Shown: positions 34,688 through 45,336, counted from the stretch's first letter. The stretch: DNA of 64,000 nt from Streptomyces sp. V4I2 (GCF_030817655.1 NZ_JAUSZM010000003.1:5456001-5520000); one strand, 5' to 3'. Notes: a model not told the origin generated them from the letters alone. Made by a program: numbers and translations.

Positions 34688-36196
34688 CTAGTACGAGAAG
34701 GCCATCGGCTTGTCGGCGTCACGGGAGTCGCCGCCGATCTTCGTGGGCGGGTTGAGGTCGGCCTCGGTGAGCTCCGGCGGGCCGGCCTTGACGTACTTCG
34801 CGAGCAGCTTGACCTCGACGACCGCGAGGATGGCGTACAGGCTGGTGAAGACGATCATGGAGGTGATGACCTCGCCCTGGGAGACCGTGGGGGAGACAGC
34901 GTCCCGGGTCTGCAGGACGCCGTAGACCACCCACGGCTGCCGGCCCATCTCGGTGAAGATCCAGCCCCAGGAACTGGCGATCAGCGGGAAGGCCAGGGTC
35001 CAGATCGCGATGCGCCAGTACCACCGGGTGAGTGTCGGGCCGAGCGCCTTGTTCTTGAAGAGGACCACATGCGGCACCTCGTCCTCGCCGACCCGCAGGT
35101 GCTGGGGCAGCAGGAACTTCTTGCGGGTCAGCCAGAGTCCGGCCAGTCCGATGGCGAACGACGTCATGCCGAAGCCGATCATCCAGCGGAAGCCCCAGTA
35201 GGCGACCGGGATGTTGGGCCGGTAGTCGCCCGGACCGAACTTCTCCTGCTCGGCCTTGTTGACGTCGTTGATGCCCGGGACGTGCGAGGTGAAGTCGTCA
35301 TTGGCCAGGAAGGACAGCAGTCCCGGAATCTCAATGGCGACCTTGTTGTGGCCGGCGTCGACATCCCCGTAGGCGAAGACGGAGAACGGCGCGGGCGCCT
35401 CGCCGTCCCACAGTGCTTCGGCGGCGGCCATCTTCATCGGCTGCTGCTCAAACATGATCTTGCCGAGGGTGTCGCCGCTGACCGCGGTGAGCAGGCCACC
35501 GACGACGACGGTGACCAGACCGAGCCGCAGTGAGGTCTTCATCTCACGGATGTGCTTCCTGCGGAGCAGGTGGAAGGCGGAGATGCCGACCATGAAGGCG
35601 CCGCCGGTGAGGAAGGCCGCGGTGAGCGTGTGGAAGGCCTGAGCGAGCGCGGTGTTCTGGGTCAGTACCAGCCAGAAGTCGGTGAGCTCGGCCCGCCCCT
35701 TCGACTCGTTGATCTTGTAGCCGACCGGGTGCTGCATCCACGAGTTGGCCGCGAGGATGAAGTAGGCCGACAGGATCGTGCCGATCGAGACCATCCACAT
35801 GCAGGCCAGGTGGATCTTCTTGGGCAGCTTGTCCCAGCCGAAGATCCACAGACCGATGAAGGTCGACTCGAAGAAGAAGGCGATCAGCGCCTCGAAGGCG
35901 AGTGGGGCGCCGAAGATGTCACCGACGAAGCGCGAGTAGTCGGACCAGTTCATGCCGAACTGGAACTCCTGAACGATGCCGGTGACGACACCCATCGCGA
36001 TGTTGATCAGAAAGAGCTTGCCCCAGAACTTGGTGGCCTTGAGGTACTTCTCCTTCTCCGTGCGCACCCACGCGGTCTGCAGTCCGGCGGTGAGGGCCGC
36101 CAGTGAGATCGTCAGGGGAACGAACAGGAAGTGGTAGACGGTGGTGATGCCGAACTGCCAGCGCGCCAATGTCTCCGGCGCCAGAGCCAAGTCCAC
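34688..36196 (-). CDS. cydA: cytochrome bd quinol oxidase subunit I
   Basis: Protein of 502 residues with haem-ligand and quinol motifs: the conserved Trp-Met-Gln-His-Pro segment (NSWMQHPVG, about 150-158), ATKFWGKLF, and the C-terminal GWIFTEMGRQPWVVYG (about 404-419). It is the quinol-oxidising subunit of cytochrome bd and the first gene of the cyd operon. The upstream Rex-type operator indicates repression while NAD+/NADH is high, as known for Rex in S. coelicolor. Confidence 0.96.
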   Translation of the reverse strand: MDLALAPETLARWQFGITTVYHFLFVPLTISLAALTAGLQTAWVRTEKEKYLKATKFWGKLFLINIAMGVVTGIVQEFQFGMNWSDYSRFVGDIFGAPLAFEALIAFFFESTFIGLWIFGWDKLPKKIHLACMWMVSIGTILSAYFILAANSWMQHPVGYKINESKGRAELTDFWLVLTQNTALAQAFHTLTAAFLTGGAFMVGISAFHLLRRKHIREMKTSLRLGLVTVVVGGLLTAVSGDTLGKIMFEQQPMKMAAAEALWDGEAPAPFSVFAYGDVDAGHNKVAIEIPGLLSFLANDDFTSHVPGINDVNKAEQEKFGPGDYRPNIPVAYWGFRWMIGFGMTSFAIGLAGLWLTRKKFLLPQHLRVGEDEVPHVVLFKNKALGPTLTRWYWRIAIWTLAFPLIASSWGWIFTEMGRQPWVVYGVLQTRDAVSPTVSQGEVITSMIVFTSLYAILAVVEVKLLAKYVKAGPPELTEADLNPPTKIGGDSRDADKPMAFSY

Positions 36197-36280
36197 GTCG
36201 TCAGTCTCCTTACATCGCCGTGGTGCAGCGGCGGTCTGCCCCTTTTGTCACACACATCACTGGAGCAACCGGGACACGCT

Positions 36281-36296
36281 TGTGAACGCGTTCACA
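36281..36296. promoter_or_regulatory. Rex operator (ROP)
   Basis: TGTGAACGCGTTCACA is a perfect 16-bp palindrome matching the known Rex site. It lies 85 bp upstream of the cydA ATG. Rex is a redox-sensing repressor that releases DNA when NADH rises. Confidence 0.88.
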
Positions 36297-36412
36297 TTCA
36301 CAAGCAATTATGCAGCATGCCCGTTCGAGACCGGAAGGGCGGGGTCCCTAAGCCGGACCGAGGGGCCCCACCAGGGACGGACCGGTAGGCCCTGGCATGC
36401 GAAGGGCTTCTC

Positions 36413-36428
36413 GGTTCCACGTGAAACC
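36413..36428. other. parS-like site (one core mismatch)
   Basis: GGTTCCACGTGAAACC has a 14-bp core with one change (C for T). It lies just past the hisC stop codon, in the spacer before cydA. Confidence 0.55.
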
Positions 36429-36466
36429 GAGACGCCCAGCACCCGCCGTCCTGGGACAGGGCGGCC

Positions 36467-37546
36467 CTACAGCTCTTTGCGGAACCCTTCCGCCACCTTC
36501 AGGAAGATGTCGTTCGCCTCGTTCTCCCCGACCGTGACCCGCACACCCTCGCCCGGGAACGGCCGGATCACCACGCCCGCCTGCTCGCACGCCGCCGCGA
36601 ACGCGACCGTGCTCTCCCCCAGCCGCAGCCACACGAAGTTGGCCTGGGTCTCGGGCACCGTCCAGCCCTGGGCGCGCAGCGCGTCGACCACCCGCGTGCG
36701 CTCGCACACCAGCGAGCCGACCCGGCCGAGCAGTGCGTCCTCGGCCTGCAGCGAGGCGATCGCCGCGTCCTGTGCGATCTGGCTCACGCCGAAGGGCACG
36801 GCCGTCTTGCGCAGCGCCGCCGCCACGGGCTCGTGGGCGATCGCGAAGCCGACGCGAAGACCGGCCAGGCCGTACGCCTTGGAGAATGTGCGCAGCACGC
36901 AGACGTTCGGCCGCTTGCGGTACAGCTCCACGCCGTCCGGCACCTCGGCGTCGCGGATGAACTCGCGGTAGGCCTCGTCGAGCACGACCAGGACATCACC
37001 CGGCACCCGGTCGAGGAAACGCTCCAGCTCGGCCCGCCGTACCACCGTGCCCGTCGGATTGTTGGGGTTGCAGACGAAGATCAGCCGGGTCCGGTCGGTG
37101 ATCGCGTCCGCCATGGCGTCCAGGTCGTGCACATCACCCGGCGTCAACGGCACCTGTACCGAGGTGGCACCGCTGACCTGCGTGATGATCGGGTACGCCT
37201 CGAAGGACCGCCAGGCGTAGATCACCTCGTCGCCGGGGCCGGAGGTCGCCTGGACCAGCTGCTGGGCCACGCCGACCGAGCCGGTGCCGGTGGCCAGGTG
37301 GGACAGTGGGACGGCGAAGCGCTCGGACAGCTCGTTCATCAGGCCTGTGCACGCCATGTCCGGGTAGCGGTTGAACGACGAGGCCGCGGCCGTCACGGTC
37401 TCCATCACGCCGGGCAGCGGCGGATAGGGGTTCTCGTTGGAGGACAGCTTGTAGGCGACCGGGCCTCCGGCCGCGGCGGGCCTGCCCGGCTTGTAGGTGG
37501 GGATTCCCTCCAGCTCGGCGCGCAGCTTGGGGCTCGTCTCGCTCAC
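36467..37546 (-). CDS. hisC: histidinol-phosphate / aromatic aminotransferase
   Basis: PLP enzyme of 359 residues (class II aminotransferase). Motifs: KLSSNENPYPPLPGV (substrate loop, about 35-49), IFVCNPNNPTGTVV (about 161-174), the PLP Lys in RTFSKAYGLAGLRVG (about 222-236), and FVWLRLG near the end. The start is GTG 37546 with GGAGG six bases upstream; the longer frame to 37597 is not used. It catalyses the transfer to imidazole-acetol phosphate or to phenylpyruvate. Outside a his operon, the aromatic role (Pat) is possible. Confidence 0.9.
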   Translation of the reverse strand: MSETSPKLRAELEGIPTYKPGRPAAAGGPVAYKLSSNENPYPPLPGVMETVTAAASSFNRYPDMACTGLMNELSERFAVPLSHLATGTGSVGVAQQLVQATSGPGDEVIYAWRSFEAYPIITQVSGATSVQVPLTPGDVHDLDAMADAITDRTRLIFVCNPNNPTGTVVRRAELERFLDRVPGDVLVVLDEAYREFIRDAEVPDGVELYRKRPNVCVLRTFSKAYGLAGLRVGFAIAHEPVAAALRKTAVPFGVSQIAQDAAIASLQAEDALLGRVGSLVCERTRVVDALRAQGWTVPETQANFVWLRLGESTVAFAAACEQAGVVIRPFPGEGVRVTVGENEANDIFLKVAEGFRKEL

Positions 37547-37965
37547 CGCAGTCCTCCTCGCGACCACCGGCGGCCCATCACCACCGCCGGCTTCCAATAC
37601 TCCTCACCCTATGAGGATTCGGCGCGGCTGCGTACAGGTCGGATCCGACCTCGTCCGCCACACCTGCATCAGGGGCATCACACCGCCCGAAGGTGCACGA
37701 ATCCGGGGGCGCTGTCACATATATCTATGCGCCGGTGGCTCACGCCGTGGCGCGCATCCCTCATAGAGGTGAGTTGAGACCTCTTCGAAACATGGGCCAC
37801 TTGGCAGGCTTGCATGGGTCGACAAGCCACGTCCTGACATTGAAGGTGTCAACTACCTTGCTTTCCAAGGCAGTTGACACCCAATGACCTTGCAGAAACG
37901 TGCCTGTCAACGCGTGCATATGCGTCCGCCCTACCCCACCGCATGAGCCCTACTATCGGCTCGCC
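37547..37965. promoter_or_regulatory. divergent spacer with two palindromes
   Basis: No gene seen in 419 bp. A perfect 16-bp palindrome AGGTCGGATCCGACCT lies at 37636-37651, about 90 bp upstream of the hisC start. A second, near-perfect hairpin of 16-bp arms (37845-37860 and 37866-37881, 15 of 16 pairs, loop CTTTC) lies 85 bp before the LacI-type regulator. Its arms contain TTGACA-like sequences. Both are candidates for operators of the LacI-type regulator or for an RNA switch. Confidence 0.6.
37845..37881. repeat. 16-bp-armed inverted repeat
   Basis: GGTGTCAACTACCTTG (37845-37860), loop CTTTC, then CAAGGCAGTTGACACC (37866-37881). Only one pair mismatches. It could form a strong RNA hairpin or be a long operator. 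Confidence 0.75.
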
Positions 37966-39078
37966 ATGACAGCAGCAGGGAAGCACCAGGTGAGCCGCGC
38001 GGAAACCTCACGTCGGGGAAGCCGGCCGGGCCGGGCAGGCATCAGAGACGTCGCCGCCGCCGCCGGAGTATCCATCACAACCGTCTCCGACGCCCTCAAC
38101 GGGAAGGGCAGGCTCCCGGACGCCACCCGACGGCATGTCCGCGAGGTCGCCGACCGGTTGGGCTACCGCCCGTCGGCCGCCGCCCGCACACTCCGTACCG
38201 GCAAGTCGGGACTGATCGGTCTGACCGTGACGACGTACGGGGATGAACCTTTCACCTTCACCGAGTTCGCGTACTTCGCCGAGATGGCACGCGCCGCCAC
38301 CTCGGCCGCGCTGGCCCGCGGCTACGCCCTCGTCATCCTCCCCGCGACCTCCCGCCACGACGTGTGGTCGAACGTCGCCCTGGACGGCACGGTCGTCATC
38401 GACCCGTCCGACCAGGACCCGGTCGTCAGCGAACTGGTCCGGCAGGGTTTACCGGTCGTCTCCGACGGCCGCCCGGCCGGCACGCTTCCGGTCACCGCCT
38501 GGGTCGACAACGACCACGAGGCCGCCGTCCTCGGCATCCTCGACCATCTGGCCGACGCCGGCGCCCGCCGCATCGGCCTGCTGACGGGCACCACGACGGA
38601 CACGTACACCCACCTGTCGACCACCGCGTACCTGCGCTGGTGCGAGCGCGTCGGCCAGGATCCGGTGTACGAGGCCTACCCGGCGCACGATCCGTGCGCG
38701 GGCGCCGTCGCCGCCGACCGGCTGCTCGCCCGCCCCGACCGGCCCGACGCCGTCTACGGACTGTTCGACCCGAACGGCACCGACCTGCTCGCCGCCGCCC
38801 GCCGCTACGGACTGCGCGTACCGGACGACCTGCTTCTGGTCTGCTGCAGCGAGTCCACCGTGTACGCCAGCACCGAGCCGCCCATCACCACGCTCTCCCT
38901 GAAGCCGCGCCGCATCGGCACCGCGGTGGTCCAGCTCCTCATCGACGCCATCGAGGGGGTCAACTCGGACCAACCGGTCGAGCAGGTGATACCGACCGAA
39001 CTGATCGTGCGTACCTCGTCCCAGCGACGTCCTCAGCGAACGACCGTCAGTCCGCCGCGGTCGCCCGAGGAGAAGTAG
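37966..39078 (+). CDS. LacI-family transcriptional regulator with a TTA codon
   Basis: Regulator of 370 residues. The LacI helix-turn-helix IRDVAAAAGVSITTVSDALNGKGRLPDATR lies at about 25-55. A hinge and a sugar-binding-protein-like domain follow (about 85-350). Leu at about residue 162 is encoded by TTA (38449-38451), the codon read only by the bldA tRNA in Streptomyces, so synthesis of this protein may be developmentally delayed. The start is ATG 37966; no clear ribosome site is present. The ligand is unknown; the neighbouring phosphoesterase and hisC give no direct clue. Confidence 0.88.
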   Translation: MTAAGKHQVSRAETSRRGSRPGRAGIRDVAAAAGVSITTVSDALNGKGRLPDATRRHVREVADRLGYRPSAAARTLRTGKSGLIGLTVTTYGDEPFTFTEFAYFAEMARAATSAALARGYALVILPATSRHDVWSNVALDGTVVIDPSDQDPVVSELVRQGLPVVSDGRPAGTLPVTAWVDNDHEAAVLGILDHLADAGARRIGLLTGTTTDTYTHLSTTAYLRWCERVGQDPVYEAYPAHDPCAGAVAADRLLARPDRPDAVYGLFDPNGTDLLAAARRYGLRVPDDLLLVCCSESTVYASTEPPITTLSLKPRRIGTAVVQLLIDAIEGVNSDQPVEQVIPTELIVRTSSQRRPQRTTVSPPRSPEEK

Positions 39079-39320
39079 CGCGGGGCGGGCCAGAGCGGGA
39101 AAGCGCGTTCCCCGGGGCGGGGCAGGCCGATGGCCAGGAGGTCGAAGCCCTGCCCAATCGGGGCGAAAGCCGCGGTGAACTGGAGTCTTGCTCCGATTCA
39201 CCACCCCTGGGTCATCACATGGCGCGATCCGCATTCCTATGATGGGCCCACGACACCGCGGGCCGCTGCGACCAGGCAGTCCGAATCGGTGCAGATGCGG
39301 CGTGATGGTGGAGGGGTCTG

Positions 39321-40403
39321 ATGACTCAGGGGGCCGGTCAGGGACCCGAAGTGGAGCGGGCGGCGACGTTGCGCGACTTCCGGGTGCCCGCATACGTCCA
39401 CGGGACCGGTCCCTACCCCCCTGACGCGCCCGCCGACGAGGCCGTCCGCACGGTGGAGGAGCCGGTCGACCACCCCGACGGGTACACGCCGACCGAGCGC
39501 GACCTGCCGGTCATCAACCGGGGCGACACGCTCCAGGTGCACATCGACCCCGCGGCCGCGCCGGATCCTCAGCCGACGACCGGCCCCGGGCCGCTGTACG
39601 TCGTCGGAGACGTGCACGGCTATCTCGACGAGCTGGTGGCAGCCCTCCAGGAGAAGGGCCTGGTCGACTCCGTGGGGAACTGGTGCGCGGGCACCGCCCG
39701 GCTCTGGTTCCTCGGCGACTTCACCGACCGCGGGCCCGACGGCATCGGCGTCATCGACCTCGTGATGCGGCTGTCCGCCGAGGCCGCCGCGGCCGGCGGC
39801 TACTGCAAGGCCCTCATGGGCAACCACGAGCTGCTGCTGCTCGGCGCCAAGCGGTTCGGCGACACTCCCGTCAACTCCGGCGCGGGCACCGCCACCTTCC
39901 AGGCCGCCTGGCTGCTCAACGGCGGCCAGAAGAGCGACATGGACCGCCTCCAGGACCACCACCTTCAGTGGATGGCACGCCTCGACGCCATCGAGGCGGT
40001 CGACGGCCATCTGCTCGTCCACTCCGACACCACCGCGTATCTCGACTACGGCCACTCCATCGAAGAGGTCAACGACACCGTCCGCGAGACGATCACGCGC
40101 AACGACGCGGACGAGGTGTGGGATCTGTTCCGCAAGTTCACCAAGCGCTTCTCCTTCCGCGACGAGGGCGGCGCCGACGCCGTACGCTCCCTGCTCGATA
40201 CGTACGGTGGCACCCGCATCGTTCACGGTCACAGCCCCATTCCGTACCTCCTCGGCGAGGTCGGTTCCGAAGAGGGCGAGGACCCGACTACGCCGCTGGT
40301 CGAGGGACCGCACGTCTACGCCGACGGACTCGCCATCGCGATGGACGGCGGAGTGACCATGGCCGGAAAGCTGCTGGTCCAGCAACTTCCCCTGGATATC
40401 TGA
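39321..40403 (+). CDS. calcineurin-type metallophosphoesterase
   Basis: Protein of 360 residues. An N-terminal Pro-rich segment (about 1-90) is followed by a PPP/calcineurin fold with its motifs: GDVHG (about 95-99), GDFTDRG (about 132-138), GNHE (about 168-171), VHSD (about 231-234) and HGHSP (about 296-300). It needs two metal ions. The substrate could be a phosphoprotein, cyclic nucleotide or small phosphate ester. The start is ATG 39321. Confidence 0.9.
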   Translation: MTQGAGQGPEVERAATLRDFRVPAYVHGTGPYPPDAPADEAVRTVEEPVDHPDGYTPTERDLPVINRGDTLQVHIDPAAAPDPQPTTGPGPLYVVGDVHGYLDELVAALQEKGLVDSVGNWCAGTARLWFLGDFTDRGPDGIGVIDLVMRLSAEAAAAGGYCKALMGNHELLLLGAKRFGDTPVNSGAGTATFQAAWLLNGGQKSDMDRLQDHHLQWMARLDAIEAVDGHLLVHSDTTAYLDYGHSIEEVNDTVRETITRNDADEVWDLFRKFTKRFSFRDEGGADAVRSLLDTYGGTRIVHGHSPIPYLLGEVGSEEGEDPTTPLVEGPHVYADGLAIAMDGGVTMAGKLLVQQLPLDI

Positions 40404-40601
40404 AGGTTCACAGGGCAGGCGTCTCCCGTGACGGACTGATCGACGACGGTGCTGGCCAGAGGGCATTTTCGGTAAACCCCCTGTCACGGCGTGCCTTCAT
40501 CGCTCTACCATCGGCTTATCCGTAGCAGGCTCCCCTCCGTTTCTGCCCGACGGCTCGTCAGCGTGCGAGCCCCAAGCCCTACGGAGCATCGGGGGATGCA
40601 C

Positions 40602-41456
40602 ATGAACAGCGTTCCGCAGCACCTGCTGAGCGAGGACCGCCAGGAATACGAGCGGATCCTCGACGAGGCGCTGCGCTCCGCCCCACACCGTCCTGAACTG
40701 GCCGCTGTTGGTCAGCGGCTCAACCCGGAACAGCTGCGCACCATGGCGCTCAACGCCACCGTAATCATCACGGCGGCCGCGACGACCGAGTACCAGCACT
40801 ATGTGAAGGTCCGCGAGGAACTGCGCCAACCGGCGCCGTCCACCCCGTCGTCCAGGCGCGAATCCGGCTCCGCGGAGCCGGGCACGAGCACGATGGGGCT
40901 CGCCACCACCATGGGTGAGGTCGCCGAGGCCGGCGCGGGCGCCGTTGCCGTCGTCGCGGTCCTGGCACCCGTCCTCGCCGGAACGGCCGCGGCGATCTTT
41001 CTGCTCGTGGGCTACATCCTGAAGATGCTCGACCCCGAGCCGGCGTTCGCCCAGACCATGCTCACCACCGGCTGGGTGTTCGGCGCGATGACCGCGGCCG
41101 GGATCCTCGTCGCCGCCGTCGGACTGCTGCTCACCGCGCTGCGCAATCGGCCCTCGCTCGAAGCCGGGTCGTACGGCGTGATGAGCGAGGAAGTGGCGCG
41201 GGCCAAGGAAGCCTGGCGCGAGGCCCTTTTGGAGCGCGGCATCCTGCCGTTCCTCCGAGAGGCTCTCGCCGACCCCGGCAGCGCCGCACTGCACCGTGCG
41301 ACACCACCGGCGCGGACCAGCCGAATGCCACACCTCGGCTACGACCGCCCGGGCTTCAGCAGCCCGGACGACGGCGCCCCGGGCTCGCGCCCCAGCTTCA
41401 CGAGCCCGGACTACACCAGCCCGGACTTCGGGGGGCCGGAACACCAGCCGGAGTAG
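40602..41456 (+). CDS. conserved membrane protein with short Ser/Pro/Asp tail repeats
   Basis: Protein of 284 residues from ATG 40602 (GGGGG six bases upstream); ATG 40596 is an alternative. An acidic helical N-terminal part (about 1-70) precedes two predicted membrane helices (about 115-150 and 170-190). A cytoplasmic or outer tail follows, with GFSSPD / SFTSPD / YTSPD / FGGPE repeats (about 255-284) that look like short disordered repeats. Function unknown; it is widely conserved at this place in Streptomyces, judging by recall. Confidence 0.8.
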   Translation: MNSVPQHLLSEDRQEYERILDEALRSAPHRPELAAVGQRLNPEQLRTMALNATVIITAAATTEYQHYVKVREELRQPAPSTPSSRRESGSAEPGTSTMGLATTMGEVAEAGAGAVAVVAVLAPVLAGTAAAIFLLVGYILKMLDPEPAFAQTMLTTGWVFGAMTAAGILVAAVGLLLTALRNRPSLEAGSYGVMSEEVARAKEAWREALLERGILPFLREALADPGSAALHRATPPARTSRMPHLGYDRPGFSSPDDGAPGSRPSFTSPDYTSPDFGGPEHQPE

Positions 41457-41469
41457 CCGGAGCAGCCCC

Positions 41470-41505
41470 TCGGCTTGCGCCCCCACCCAGGGGAGCGCAA
41501 GCCGA
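41470..41505. terminator. bidirectional terminator between membrane protein gene and thiC
   Basis: TCGGCTTGCGC (41470-41480) and its mirror GCGCAAGCCGA (41495-41505) form an 11-bp stem, extended by CCCC and GGGG within the loop. It lies 14 bp after one stop codon and 54 bp from the convergent thiC stop. Confidence 0.7.
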
Positions 41506-41558
41506 AGACCCTGCTGCGGCGATCCGGTCGTTGCCGAACAGCGGTGGTTACGGCGCTG

Positions 41559-43352
<1,794 letters not shown>

Positions 43353-43424
43353 GAGACCTACTCCCTACGCCGGCATTACCCGGTAACAGGTTCGGCGGTC
43401 GACGCAGCGGCTTCCGTCTGCCGA

Positions 43425-43440
43425 TGTTTCGTGTGAAACA
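43425..43440. other. parS-like palindrome in riboswitch arm (two core mismatches)
   Basis: TGTTTCGTGTGAAACA differs from the ParB core by two bases; it is in the variable arm of the TPP riboswitch and can also fold as an RNA hairpin. Confidence 0.45.
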
Positions 43441-43457
43441 TCACTCGCTTGTGGCGA

Positions 43458-43473
43458 TGTTTCATGTGAAACA
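43458..43473. other. parS-like palindrome in riboswitch arm (one core mismatch)
   Basis: TGTTTCATGTGAAACA has a single core change (T for C). It lies 33 bp from the preceding site, in the same RNA arm. Confidence 0.55.
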
Positions 43474-43605
43474 TGACTGGGACGGAGGTCAGCGCCCTCT
43501 CAGCCCGGTGCTCCGAGCTCCCGCGTGTACAAAGGTGCCTCCACGCTAGCGTCAATTCGGGCGCGGTGAACAGAGGGCCCCTGTCGTTCTTGCGATGATC
43601 GGTCG

Positions 43606-45336
43606 GTGACCACGACACAGCAGTTCCCGTTTCCGCCCTCCGAGCCGCCCCGCAGGCCGGGTGGCGGGAACGGCAACGGAGACGACGGCGGACGTGGAGA
43701 CGGCCGTGGCGAGAGCCCTGGTGGCGGCGGAGCCGGCCACGGAGGCGGCCATGATTTCTTCGGCGCCAGAGGCGACATGCGTGGCCATCGCGCCGAAGCC
43801 GCTGGCGGGCACGGTGGCGGTCATGAGCCTGGTTATGGCGAGGGGCCTGGTCAGGGCTCCGGTGGCGGTCACGGGTCCGGTGGCGGTCACGGGTCCGGTG
43901 ATGGTCACGGTCACGGCGACAACGGTTCCGGTGGCGGGCAGGGGCATGACGGTCCCGGTTCCGACGGCGGACACGGGCACTCGCACAGCCACAGTCATGG
44001 GCCGGCGGCGCCCGTCTCCAAGCATCTGCGCAAGGTCATCGCGGCGATCCTGATCCCGTTCGCCGCGGCCGTCCTGGTCGGGCTCGCGGTGCTGTGGCCC
44101 GGTGGTGCCCCGGGGCACGAGCGCACGGGCGTCGGCTTCGACCGGCAGACTCAGCAGGCCACGGTCACCGAGGTCGAGAGCGTGAGCTGCTCCTCGGTGA
44201 ACGCCTCGGGGGAGACTCCGACCGGCGACACCTCCACCGCCGAGGGCTCGTCCGCGCAGCAGCAGGCGAACGGCACCTGCAAGAGGGCGACGATCCGGGT
44301 CGACACCGGCAAGGACAAGGGGCGTACCTTCACAGAGATCGTCCAGCCGGACCAGTCACGGCAGTTGCACGAGGGCGAGAAGGTCGTGGTCGCCTACGAG
44401 CCCTCTGCGCCGAGGGACCTGCAGTACTCGGTCACCGACGTCAACCGTCGCCTCCCGATGGCGCTGCTTGCCGGCATCTTCGCGCTCGCCGTCGTGGCCG
44501 TGGGCCGGCTGCGGGGCGTCATGGCCCTGATCGCGCTGGCCATCAGTTTCATGGTGCTGAACTTCTTTGTCCTGCCCGCGATCCTGCAGGGCTCGAATCC
44601 GCTGGTCGTGGCCGTGGTCGGGTCGAGCGCCATCATGCTGATCGCCCTGTATCTGTGCCATGGCCTGTCGGCCCGTACGTCCGTCGCGGTGCTCGGCACA
44701 CTGATCTCGCTGCTGCTGATCGGCGTACTCGGCTCGCTGTTCATCGGCTGGGCCGCACTCACCGGCAACACGGACGACAACACCGGTCTGATCCACGGTC
44801 TGTATCCGTCGATCGACATGAGCGGTCTGCTGCTCGCCGGCGTCATCATCGGTTCGCTCGGTGTCCTCGACGACGTGACGGTCACCCAGACGTCGGCGGT
44901 CTGGGAACTGCACGAGGCCAATCCGACGATGGGCTGGCGCGGGCTGTACCGCGCGGGCATACGGATCGGCCGTGACCACATCGCGTCGGTCGTCAACACG
45001 CTCGTCCTCGCCTACGCGGGCGCCGCGCTGCCGCTGCTGCTGCTGTTCTCGATCGCGCAGAGCAGTGTGGGAACGGTCGCCAACAGCGAACTGGTCGCGG
45101 AGGAGATCGTGCGCACGCTGGTGGGCTCGATCGGCCTGGTCGCCTCGGTACCCGTCACCACGGCTCTCGCGGCCCTGGTGGTCTCGGCCGACCGGACGGG
45201 GATGGGGAACGCGGTGACGACGGGGGCTCCCGGGTCGTCTGGGGCCCCTACGGCCCCCGGGGCAACGGAAGCGGCAACGACCGGTGCCCGACCGGCTCCG
45301 GCACGCGGCGGGAAGGGACGGCGGCGCAGGCGCTGA
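43606..45336 (+). CDS. YibE/F-family membrane protein with Gly/His-rich N terminus
   Basis: Protein of 576 residues from GTG 43606. The first about 140 residues are extreme: Gly/His/Asp with repeated GHGSGGGHGSGDGHGHG-like units (18-bp DNA repeats near 43855-43910), a likely metal-binding, disordered tail. Then comes a helix (about 145-165), an extracytoplasmic domain with two Cys (about 170-275), and about seven helices of the YibE/F family (about 285-545) with DDVTVTQTSAVWELHEANP and GRDHIASVVNTLVLAYAG. A basic tail follows. Family function is unknown (reported as transporters or stress proteins). Confidence 0.88.
   Translation: MTTTQQFPFPPSEPPRRPGGGNGNGDDGGRGDGRGESPGGGGAGHGGGHDFFGARGDMRGHRAEAAGGHGGGHEPGYGEGPGQGSGGGHGSGGGHGSGDGHGHGDNGSGGGQGHDGPGSDGGHGHSHSHSHGPAAPVSKHLRKVIAAILIPFAAAVLVGLAVLWPGGAPGHERTGVGFDRQTQQATVTEVESVSCSSVNASGETPTGDTSTAEGSSAQQQANGTCKRATIRVDTGKDKGRTFTEIVQPDQSRQLHEGEKVVVAYEPSAPRDLQYSVTDVNRRLPMALLAGIFALAVVAVGRLRGVMALIALAISFMVLNFFVLPAILQGSNPLVVAVVGSSAIMLIALYLCHGLSARTSVAVLGTLISLLLIGVLGSLFIGWAALTGNTDDNTGLIHGLYPSIDMSGLLLAGVIIGSLGVLDDVTVTQTSAVWELHEANPTMGWRGLYRAGIRIGRDHIASVVNTLVLAYAGAALPLLLLFSIAQSSVGTVANSELVAEEIVRTLVGSIGLVASVPVTTALAALVVSADRTGMGNAVTTGAPGSSGAPTAPGATEAATTGARPAPARGGKGRRRRR

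Larger units (their letters stand above)
43361..43527 (-). ncRNA. TPP riboswitch of thiC with parS-like inserts
   Basis: The leader has the thi-box parts in order: a GAGCTCGGAGC stem, CTGAGAG (43497-43503), a long variable arm, GAACCTG (43387-43393), GTAATGCC (43372-43379) and GCGTAGGGAG (43361-43370). The last part contains the ribosome site of thiC, so TPP binding can hide it. The variable arm carries two palindromes, 43425-43440 and 43458-43473, both parS-like. A possible promoter has TTGACG as -35 at 43550-43555. Confidence 0.9.

Noticed and set aside
43855..43915. Regular short repeats resembling a minisatellite or CRISPR
   Set aside because: They are 18-bp units in frame within the Gly/His-rich coding region; no spacers of CRISPR size are present.
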